From positions 1,922,001 to 1,986,000 of the forward strand of contig OZ245886.1 in NCBI GenBank assembly GCA_965229525.1: a stretch of DNA of 64,000 bases. The letters run 5' to 3'. Below the pieces are notes generated by a model. It had not been told where the DNA came from and did not search any database. It saw nothing but the letters and a program-made list of their open reading frames with translations. A program made the position numbers and the translations under genes. Shown here in pieces: positions 8,647 through 14,196 of this stretch; position 1 is the stretch's first letter; each line of letters begins with the position of its first letter. The stretch is from HXMU1420-13 sp965229525. GTDB taxonomy: Bacteria > Bacteroidota > Rhodothermia > Balneolales > Balneolaceae.

Positions 8647-10758
8647 TCAGTAGAAGGTTTTATTTGATTTAGCCATGTCGACTAATATCGGAGCAGGTTT
8701 AAATCGGAGGTCAATTTCATCGGCAAAGTAATTCATTCGATCCACCACATTTTCGATTCCGGCAAAATCAAGGTAGCGGAAAGGCCCACCTGTGAATGGC
8801 GGGAAACCAAGGCCGAGAATTGCCCCAAGATCTCCGTCTGTCGGTGAATTTAAAATACCCTCTTGAAGACAGTATGCAGCCTCATTAACCATCATTAAGG
8901 CCATTCGAAGTTGCGCGATTTCAGCGTCTGGATTCTTGCGATTTGATCCACCAAAATATTTGTAAACCTCTTCATTTGGCTTCTTATTCTTGGCGTGATA
9001 ATCATACATCCCTTTTCTATTCTTTCGACCTAGATAGCCGGCTTTCACTAATTCATCGGCTTTTCGGGTTGATTTCCCGCCTCGGGCATTAAACATTGGT
9101 GACATCGTTTCACCAACATGAGCACCGACATCCATACCAACTTCATCGAATAGTGCCATTGGCCCCACCGGATAGCCAAACTTTCTCATGATGGAATCGA
9201 GATATTCAATGGAAGCACCTTCCTCAAGTAGTAAAAGAGCTTCATTCATGTAAGGTGCTAAGATTCGGGTTGTGTAAAATCCTGGTCCGTCACCAACCAC
9301 AATCACCGTTTTTCCTTGTTTTACACCTATATCGTAGGCGGTAGCTGTAACCCAATCCGCTGTTTGATCGGTGGTTATAATCTCAAGAAGAGGCATTTTC
9401 TGAACCGGGGAGAAATAATGCATTCCGATAATATTTTCCGGTCGTTTTGCACCTTCAGCGATATCAGAAATAGGAAGAGAAGACGTATTGGTAGCGAAAA
9501 TACAATGATCAGGTGTATTGGCTTCGACTTCAGCGACGATACGTTTTTTTAATTCCAGGTCTTCAAAAACTGCTTCGATTACTACATCCGCTTTATTAAA
9601 TGCATGGTACGAATCTGTTCCGGTAAGCCGACTGAAAATCTGGTCTCGATCAAAAGGTGAAAGAATCCGTTTCTTCGTTTTTTTCTGAAGTTCATCCCAC
9701 ACCGCTTTTTCACCACGTGCCGCATCCTCCAATGATCGATCTTTCAGAACTACATGATATTTACCCTTGTTGATGCTTACATCTGCAATGCCAGATCCCA
9801 TCAAACCGGCACCTAAAACTCCGATAGTTTGTACAGGCTTAACCTCTAATTCTATTGGGTTCTTTTTCGCACCTGTCATCCCAAAAAACAGATTTACCAA
9901 TGCTCGGGATTCTGGGGTAGCACCTGCTTCACCAAAGAGCTTGGCTTCATTTTCCAGTCCTTTTTTCAATCCGTGTTTTAGTCCATATTCGACTGAATCG
10001 ATGATCAAAAGTGGAGCCGGGTAATTTCCTTTTGTTTGCCCTAAGGTTTTTTTTCGAGCCTGGTTGAAAATGATAGTTCTTCCAATTGGATTTCCTTCAA
10101 GAATCTTCTCAATGGCAGATCGCTTATCTTTTCTTTTGATTGGTCCGTTCTTCGAAATCTTATGGACTGCTTTGATCGCTGCATCTTCCAGCGCATCTTT
10201 GTGAGTAAGTTCATCCACCAACCCAATCTTTTTTGCACTTCTTGCATAGATACTTCGACCGGTTAGCATGTAGCCTAATGCCTTTTGGATTCCAATCAAA
10301 CGAGGCATTCTTTGTGTTCCACCGGTACCGGGAATAACGCCAAGCTTTACTTCCGGTAAAGCCAAAACAGTTTTAGGATGCTTTGATGCTAATCGATAGT
10401 GGCACGCTAAGGAGAGTTCTAGACCTCCACCCATACAGCTTCCATGAATGGCAACGACAACAGGTTTTTTAGAATCAGCAATTCGATTCAGAATTTGATG
10501 CCCATCCCAACTCAGTTGCTGCATTTCTTCGGCAGTCTCGCGTGCTTTAAACATTTCGATATCAGCACCAGCAATGAAATTGTCCTTCTTTCGGCTGATT
10601 AGGACTACACCTTTGATGTCTTTATTAGATCTCAATTCGGCAAGTAGGGATGAAAATTGCTCCATCATTGCTTCATCGAGGGTGTTTACTTTTTCGCCCG
10701 GTTTATCAAGGCTGAGGATTAGAACCGAATCTTTAATCTCTTTTTGGATGTAGCTCAT
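8647..10758 (-). CDS. fadJ: Multifunctional enoyl-CoA hydratase / 3-hydroxyacyl-CoA dehydrogenase
   Basis: The alpha subunit of the fatty-acid beta-oxidation complex, performing the hydration and NAD-dependent oxidation steps. Its 703 residues hold an N-terminal crotonase domain (about 1-190: FIAGADIEMF, GSCMGGGLELSLA, PEVKLGVIPGTGGTQ). This is followed by the dehydrogenase NAD domain (GAGLMGSGIA near 320; HYFSPVQKMPLLEI) and two C-terminal dehydrogenase repeats. The catalytic glutamates of the hydratase and the histidine of the dehydrogenase are present. The ATG lies inside one copy of a 17-bp repeat that recurs at the fadI stop. Before the intervening element inserted, fadI and fadJ would have overlapped as TAATG. 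Confidence 0.93.
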   Translation of the reverse strand: MSYIQKEIKDSVLILSLDKPGEKVNTLDEAMMEQFSSLLAELRSNKDIKGVVLISRKKDNFIAGADIEMFKARETAEEMQQLSWDGHQILNRIADSKKPVVVAIHGSCMGGGLELSLACHYRLASKHPKTVLALPEVKLGVIPGTGGTQRMPRLIGIQKALGYMLTGRSIYARSAKKIGLVDELTHKDALEDAAIKAVHKISKNGPIKRKDKRSAIEKILEGNPIGRTIIFNQARKKTLGQTKGNYPAPLLIIDSVEYGLKHGLKKGLENEAKLFGEAGATPESRALVNLFFGMTGAKKNPIELEVKPVQTIGVLGAGLMGSGIADVSINKGKYHVVLKDRSLEDAARGEKAVWDELQKKTKKRILSPFDRDQIFSRLTGTDSYHAFNKADVVIEAVFEDLELKKRIVAEVEANTPDHCIFATNTSSLPISDIAEGAKRPENIIGMHYFSPVQKMPLLEIITTDQTADWVTATAYDIGVKQGKTVIVVGDGPGFYTTRILAPYMNEALLLLEEGASIEYLDSIMRKFGYPVGPMALFDEVGMDVGAHVGETMSPMFNARGGKSTRKADELVKAGYLGRKNRKGMYDYHAKNKKPNEEVYKYFGGSNRKNPDAEIAQLRMALMMVNEAAYCLQEGILNSPTDGDLGAILGLGFPPFTGGPFRYLDFAGIENVVDRMNYFADEIDLRFKPAPILVDMAKSNKTFY

Positions 10759-10771
10759 TACTTATACCTCT
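10755..10771. repeat. 17-bp direct repeat, left copy (target-site-duplication-like)
   Basis: TCATTACTTATACCTCT is identical to 11390-11406; the flanking bases differ on both sides. This copy carries the fadJ start codon (minus strand, 10756-10758). It bounds the 618-bp DUF559 element. Confidence 0.85.
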
Positions 10772-10784
10772 TGAATTCTTTTGT

Positions 10785-10885
10785 CCTCACCCCAACCCTC
10801 TCCTTCAAAAGGAGAGGGAGCTCGTTGCTCTAGTAAGTATATATCAAAGAGTCCTTCTCCTTGCGAAGGAGAAGACAGAAGAGGT
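10785..10885. repeat. Two-hairpin repeat unit A
   Basis: A 101-bp unit in direct orientation with unit B (11268-11368), about 92% identical by eye (eight mismatches). It contains two perfect hairpins: CCCTCTCCTT-CAA-AAGGAGAGGG and CTTCTCCTT-GCG-AAGGAGAAG. From memory, such CCCTCTCC-type palindromes accompany DUF559 genes in other genomes; I cannot verify that here. Confidence 0.85.
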
Positions 10886-10904
10886 CGGAATGTACTTTGG
10901 TAAC

Positions 10905-11278
10905 TCATTTAGGTATTAATCCTTTTCTTAATATTTTGTAAGACTTTTTTGTCTCATATATGACCTTATTATTGCTGAATCTTAAAACGTAGATTCCATT
11001 TTCAATAAGGAATGAATCTTTATTTACATCTTTTCTTGAACATCAGGTTTTAGGTGTATTTCTCCATCAACTTCGATGGCAAGTCGAATTTTTGGGATAT
11101 AAAAGTCCAGAATGTAAGGTCCGATTCCATATTGACGTTTTACTTTAATTCCGAGCTGACTTGCACGTATTTTTTCCCATAAGATAGCTTCGGCTTTTGT
11201 CATATTCTGACGAAGCTGTCTTCTTATGTGTTTGGTGTTTTGTGGGTTCTTTAGGCTCAATTTATGACCTCTCCCCAA
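10905..11278 (-). pseudogene. DUF559 (Vsr-like PD-(D/E)XK) endonuclease, frameshifted
   Basis: The intact 5' frame (84 codons, stop at 11024) shows the DUF559 core: LWEKIRASQLG, then KRQYGIGPYILDFYIP and LAIEVDGEIH with the nuclease acidic residues. It stops at QEKM. Moving one base into the -1 frame at the AAAA run near 11037 restores a coherent tail: KDVNKDSFLIENGIYVLRF, then SNNKVIYETKK, ending at a TGA at 10905-10907. The joined protein is about 124 residues, the normal family length. A single-base loss in the A-run (or a sequencing error) explains it. No ATG start exists; TTG at 11278 or 11260 would be used, and the former lies inside repeat B. Confidence 0.85.
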
Positions 11279-11368
11279 CCCTCTCCTTCAAAAGGAGAGG
11301 GAGCTCGTTGTTCGAGTAAGAATATATCAAAGAGTCCTTCTCCTTGTTAATGAGAAGACAGATGAGGT
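11268..11368. repeat. Two-hairpin repeat unit B
   Basis: Direct copy of unit A at the other end of the DUF559 element. The first hairpin is perfect. The second has decayed (CTTCTCC, TTGTTAA, TGAGAAG), so this copy has lost most of that stem. It overlaps the proposed start of the DUF559 gene. Confidence 0.85.
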
Positions 11369-11389
11369 AGAAAAAAGAACTTTTAAAAG

Positions 11390-11406
11390 TCATTACTTAT
11401 ACCTCT
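11390..11406. repeat. 17-bp direct repeat, right copy
   Basis: Identical to 10755-10771. This copy carries the fadI stop codon (TAA on the minus strand, 11393-11395). Together the two copies leave both flanking genes intact despite the insertion. Confidence 0.85.
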
Positions 11407-12691
11407 CCAAAATAATAGCATGACCTTGTCCACCTGCTGCACATGCGGTGACTAACGCATATTTTCCATCTTCACGAATTAAGCGATTCGCTGCAGTTGT
11501 GACTAAACGAACACCCGTGGCTCCAAATGGATGCCCTAAAGAAAGTGAGCCACCTAAGGTGTTCATTTTGTCCATCGGGATATGACCAACTTTAGAATCT
11601 TTTCCCAGTGATTCTTTCGCAAACTGATCAGAATCTAATGCATTTAATACGGATAAAACCTGACCAGCAAATGCTTCATGTAATTCAAATACATCAATGT
11701 CTTCAAGTTTTAGTCCCATACGATCTAATGCTTTTGGTGTCGCATAAGCTGGTCCTAATAATAATTCTTCTCCCGGATCTTGTGAGACATATACATATTC
11801 TCTCAAGTAGGCTTTAGGAGTTAGTCCCAATTCAATCGCTGTTTTCTCATCCATGATTAAGGAAGCAGAAGCTCCGTCAGTTAAGAAAGACGCATTTCCG
11901 GCAGTAATTGTACCATGTGGCTTGATAAAAGCAGGTCGAAGCTTACCGAGCTTCTCTAAGCTTGTATCTGCACGAAAACCATTATCGTGTTCTACTTTCT
12001 TGAATTTCGGTGGGATGGAAACAGGAAGTAATTCCTCATTTAGTAAACCATCTTCAGTGGCTTTTGCTGCCATATGATGAGAGCGCATTGCAAATTCGTC
12101 CTGATCTTGTCGGGAAACACCAAATCTTGCAGCCATCCGATCAGCACTTTGCCCCATGGTTTCACCCGTTGAGAATTCAGCAATGGCTGGGAGTTCAGGT
12201 AAAAAATCTTTAGGTCCAAGACCTTTGAAAAAGTTCAGAAACTGAATGGGCGATTTATACTTTCTGGCATCTAGAACTTTTTGGCGGAACTTCTTCTTAA
12301 AACGTACAGGTATGTCTGACATCGTTTCGGTTCCACCGGCTAATACAATTTTCGCCTGACCCGTTCGGATTAAATCCATCCCGGTAGTAATTGCCTGATT
12401 GGATGAAATACATGCCATCGACACAGTGTGTGCTGGAACTGAATTTGGAATGCCCGCACCAAGTGCACTTTCGCGAGCCACATTGCTCGTTTTCACTTCC
12501 TGAATTACAGTACCCATAATCACATGATCAATTTGATCTGTAGAGATATTATTTCGAGCCATTAAACCGTAGATCGCAAGTCTACCAAGATCATAGGCCA
12601 TGAAATGCTTGTAATCAGTAGATGATTTTAGAAATGGTATTCGGGCGCCATCTACTAAAACCGGGTTGAAAGAATAATTCGTTGTCGCCAT
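11393..12691 (-). CDS. fadI: Acetyl-CoA C-acyltransferase (3-ketoacyl-CoA thiolase)
   Basis: Catalyses the final thiolytic cleavage of beta-oxidation, releasing acetyl-CoA. It has 432 residues, the length of the FadI branch. The nucleophilic cysteine is C94 in VSMACISSNQA. The C-terminal catalytic blocks DVFELHEAFAGQ, GGSLSLGHPFGATG and ACAAGGQGHA carry the active-site His and second Cys. It is the promoter-proximal gene ahead of fadJ. The two are now separated by 634 bp because of the DUF559 element, whose hairpins could lower fadJ read-through. A palindrome 26 bp upstream of the start may be an operator. Confidence 0.95.
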   Translation of the reverse strand: MATTNYSFNPVLVDGARIPFLKSSTDYKHFMAYDLGRLAIYGLMARNNISTDQIDHVIMGTVIQEVKTSNVARESALGAGIPNSVPAHTVSMACISSNQAITTGMDLIRTGQAKIVLAGGTETMSDIPVRFKKKFRQKVLDARKYKSPIQFLNFFKGLGPKDFLPELPAIAEFSTGETMGQSADRMAARFGVSRQDQDEFAMRSHHMAAKATEDGLLNEELLPVSIPPKFKKVEHDNGFRADTSLEKLGKLRPAFIKPHGTITAGNASFLTDGASASLIMDEKTAIELGLTPKAYLREYVYVSQDPGEELLLGPAYATPKALDRMGLKLEDIDVFELHEAFAGQVLSVLNALDSDQFAKESLGKDSKVGHIPMDKMNTLGGSLSLGHPFGATGVRLVTTAANRLIREDGKYALVTACAAGGQGHAIILERYK

Positions 12692-12716
12692 ACACTTTAA
12701 TTAATTTGCGCCTTAA

Positions 12717-12731
12717 GTTAACAGTGTTAAC
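12717..12731. promoter_or_regulatory. Candidate operator upstream of fadI
   Basis: GTTAACAGTGTTAAC is an inverted repeat with a single central mismatch, located between the fadI start and the divergent tRNA promoter. Its position suits a repressor of beta-oxidation, but no regulator gene for it is visible and the sequence is short and AT-rich. Confidence 0.3.
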
Positions 12732-12760
12732 TAAATAATCAAGAATGGATTCCTTTTTTC

Positions 12761-12791
12761 TTTGGGTAGATTTGAAATAGTCGTATATTTG
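12761..12791 (+). promoter_or_regulatory. Bacteroidota-type sigma-70 promoter of tRNA-Val
   Basis: TTTG at 12761-12764, exactly 19 bp, then TATATTTG at 12784-12791. This fits the Bacteroidota consensus TTTG-N19-TAnnTTTG completely. The predicted transcription start is near 12798, a few bases before the mature tRNA 5' end at 12807. Confidence 0.8.
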
Positions 12792-12806
12792 CGACCCTTC
12801 AACGAA

Positions 12807-12881
12807 GGGCGATTAGCTCAGTTGGTTTAGAGCACCTCGTTTACACCGAGGGGGTCGGGGGTTCGAGTCCCTCATCGCCCA
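12807..12881 (+). tRNA. tRNA-Val (anticodon UAC)
   Basis: A 75-nt cloverleaf. The acceptor stem GGGCGAT pairs with ATCGCCC, the D arm contains TAGCTCAGTTGG, and the anticodon stem CCTCG/CGAGG encloses loop TTTACAC (anticodon TAC). The T arm GGGGG-TTCGAGT-CCCTC has one G-U pair. CCA is not encoded. A strong terminator starts 7 bp downstream. The 3' part is repeated in altered form after each downstream GIY-YIG gene. Confidence 0.95.
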
Positions 12882-12888
12882 CTTTTAT

Positions 12889-12922
12889 AAAGCTTCTCAA
12901 GATTTCTTGGGAAGCTTTTTTT
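12889..12922 (+). terminator. Intrinsic terminator after tRNA-Val (copy 1)
   Basis: A 14-bp stem, AAAGCTTCTCAAGA paired with TCTTGGGAAGCTTT (one G-U), followed by a T-run. It ends the tRNA transcript and is duplicated at 13235 and 13580. Confidence 0.9.
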
Positions 12923-12939
12923 GTTTAAAGAGGGCTGAA

Positions 12940-13188
12940 ATTCATCACGTTTATATCTTGTATTCAGAGAGTCTGGATAAATACTATGTTGGGAGTACTT
13001 CGGATTTGGAAACCAGATTAATACGCCATAACAATGGGGAATCTAGATATACTAAATCAGGGATTCCATGGAGTATTGTTTACTCGGAAGAATTCAGTTC
13101 GCGATCTGAGGCGATGTCCCGTGAACATCAAATCAAGAAATGGAAGAGTAGAAAAATGATTGTGAAATTAATCGAGAGGAAATTGTAG
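12940..13188 (+). CDS. GIY-YIG nuclease family protein, copy 1 (ATG lost)
   Basis: An 82-residue single-domain nuclease of the UriC/YhbQ-like type, with VYILYS (GIY), YYVGST (YIG), LETRLIRHN and SREHQIKKWKS. Where copy 2 starts with ATG this copy has ATT (12940-12942). It must either use ATT or the in-frame TTG at 12907 inside the terminator, or be silent. The reading frame is otherwise intact. It differs from copy 2 at N39/K, E41/D and Y44/F only, all within one short divergent patch. It lies in the same orientation as the tRNA and behind its terminator, so expression is doubtful. Confidence 0.75.
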   Translation: MHHVYILYSESLDKYYVGSTSDLETRLIRHNNGESRYTKSGIPWSIVYSEEFSSRSEAMSREHQIKKWKSRKMIVKLIERKL

Positions 13189-13227
13189 GTCGGGGGTTCT
13201 CCCGACGAGTCGGGACTCATCGCCCAC
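13189..13227 (+). repeat. Altered tRNA-Val 3'-end remnant 1
   Basis: It shares GTCGGGGGTTC, GAGTC and CTCATCGCCCAC with the tRNA 3' end, but has gained TCCCGAC and GGGA in between. The result can fold into two adjacent hairpins (GTCGGG/CCCGAC and GAGTC/GACTC) and cannot form a normal T arm. It is identical to 13535-13573. Confidence 0.8.
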
Positions 13228-13234
13228 ATTTTTC

Positions 13235-13268
13235 AAAGCTTCTCAAGATATCTTGGGAAGCTTTTTTT
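13235..13268 (+). terminator. Intrinsic terminator (copy 2)
   Basis: Copy of the tRNA-Val terminator with one base change in the loop region (GATATC for GATTTC). It sits between the first tRNA remnant and the second nuclease gene. Confidence 0.85.
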
Positions 13269-13285
13269 GTTTAAAGAAGGCTGAA

Positions 13286-13534
13286 ATGCATCACGTTTAT
13301 ATCTTGTATTCAGAGAGTCTGGATAAATACTATGTTGGGAGTACTTCGGATTTGGAAACCAGATTAATTCGTCACAATAAAGGTGATTCGAGATTTACAA
13401 AATCTGGGATTCCATGGAGTATTGTTTACTCGGAAGAATTCAGTTCGCGATCTGAGGCGATGTCCCGTGAACATCAAATCAAGAAATGGAAGAGTAGAAA
13501 AATGATTGTGAAATTAATCGAGAGGAAATTGTAG
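13286..13534 (+). CDS. GIY-YIG nuclease family protein, copy 2
   Basis: An 82-residue stand-alone GIY-YIG domain starting MHHVYILYS with a real ATG. YIG (YYVGST), the catalytic arginine region (LETRLIRHN) and the conserved glutamate in SREHQIKKW are all present, so the enzyme looks intact. Its DNA is nearly identical to copy 1 except for 11 changes in a 37-bp patch (13369-13405), ten at third codon positions. That suggests patchy gene conversion with a diverged relative. The cellular role is unknown; stand-alone members have been proposed as repair or selfish nucleases. Confidence 0.85.
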   Translation: MHHVYILYSESLDKYYVGSTSDLETRLIRHNKGDSRFTKSGIPWSIVYSEEFSSRSEAMSREHQIKKWKSRKMIVKLIERKL

Positions 13535-13573
13535 GTCGGGGGTTCTCCCGACGAGTCGGGACTCATCGCCCAC
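13535..13573 (+). repeat. Altered tRNA-Val 3'-end remnant 2
   Basis: Identical 39-bp copy of 13189-13227, closing the second unit. Confidence 0.8.
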
Positions 13574-13579
13574 TTTTAT

Positions 13580-13613
13580 AAAGCTTCTCAAGATATCTTG
13601 GGAAGCTTTTTTT
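13580..13613 (+). terminator. Intrinsic terminator (copy 3)
   Basis: Third copy of the tRNA-Val terminator, at the distal end of the array, with the same loop variant as copy 2. It is followed by about 230 bp of very AT-rich DNA. Confidence 0.85.
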
Positions 13614-13844
13614 GTATCCGTGGATTTGACTTCTGATTATTTCTTAATCATTAAATATTAAATAATTGATTCAATAAAATATTAGTAGAAAACTAATAAT
13701 GAAGTCATTGAGTTTTTATAGAATTTATAGTCAAAGTTTTATTAAAACTGATTAACATTTATAAAATTAAAACTTCCTAAATTTGATTCATACAATTATT
13801 GAATTATACTTTACATCAAATAAAAATACTGTATTAGCAATCCT

Positions 13845-14096
13845 GTGGAAATTAAGTTTGTAAAACGATCAACAATAAAAGCTTCCAAAAAACGATCTTC
13901 GAAATTTAGACCATTATTAGAAGCCATTGAAAAATTGAAACCTAATGGTCAGGCTATCGAAGTTGCATATACCAGCGAAAAAGGGGTGAATTCAATGCGT
14001 ACGGCCGTTTATCAGTTTTGTAGACAAAAAGATTTTACGGTGAAAAGCCGTAGAGATAGTGCAAATAAAAAAATCTTTTTTTATAGAGACAAATAG
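13845..14096 (+). CDS. Small basic protein of unknown function
   Basis: 83 residues from a GTG start (13845). The protein is strongly basic, especially residues 6-22 (KRSTIKASKKRSSKFRP), with a central helix LLEAIEKLKPNGQAIEV and a C-terminal part resembling a small winged or beta-rich fold (TAVYQFCRQKDFTVKSRRD). I do not recognise a family; nucleic-acid binding is only a guess from charge. It sits alone between the nuclease array and egtB, preceded by a strikingly AT-rich stretch (13620-13844), which may mark acquired or remodelled DNA. Confidence 0.5.
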   Translation: MEIKFVKRSTIKASKKRSSKFRPLLEAIEKLKPNGQAIEVAYTSEKGVNSMRTAVYQFCRQKDFTVKSRRDSANKKIFFYRDK

Positions 14097-14196
14097 TTGA
14101 TTTTTTTCAGGGTTTAATATTTAATAACCTGCATATTTTTTTGCATTTGTTTTGGTTTCAGTACATTGGTTCTCTAATATTTAACTAAAGAGAACA

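Larger units (their letters stand above)
10772..11389. mobile_element. 618-bp DUF559 nuclease element inserted between fadI and fadJ
   Basis: This segment is bounded by a perfect 17-bp direct duplication. It contains, in order, repeat unit A (10785-10885), a frameshifted DUF559 nuclease gene on the minus strand, and repeat unit B (11268-11368). There is no transposase or integrase. Removing the segment plus one 17-bp copy restores a fadI-fadJ junction with a TAATG overlap, which strongly suggests insertion into a pre-existing operon. How it moved is unknown. Alternatives are capture of DNA during double-strand-break repair at a nuclease cut, or an unrecognised transposition route. Confidence 0.75.
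12889..13613 (+). mobile_element. Tandem GIY-YIG nuclease element at tRNA-Val
   Basis: Two head-to-tail units of 346 and 345 bp. Each consists of a rho-independent terminator, a GIY-YIG nuclease gene and a 39-bp altered tRNA-Val 3' end, and a third terminator copy closes the array. The tRNA itself is intact. The arrangement resembles integration into a tRNA 3' end that regenerates the gene, but there is no integrase; the GIY-YIG nuclease is the only candidate mobility protein. Simple tandem duplication by unequal crossing-over could explain the second copy. Confidence 0.75.

Noticed and set aside
12889..13613. CRISPR-like or phage attachment array
   Set aside because: Repeat spacing is 346 bp with coding content, there are no short spacers, and no cas or integrase genes occur. 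Tandem nuclease units explain it.
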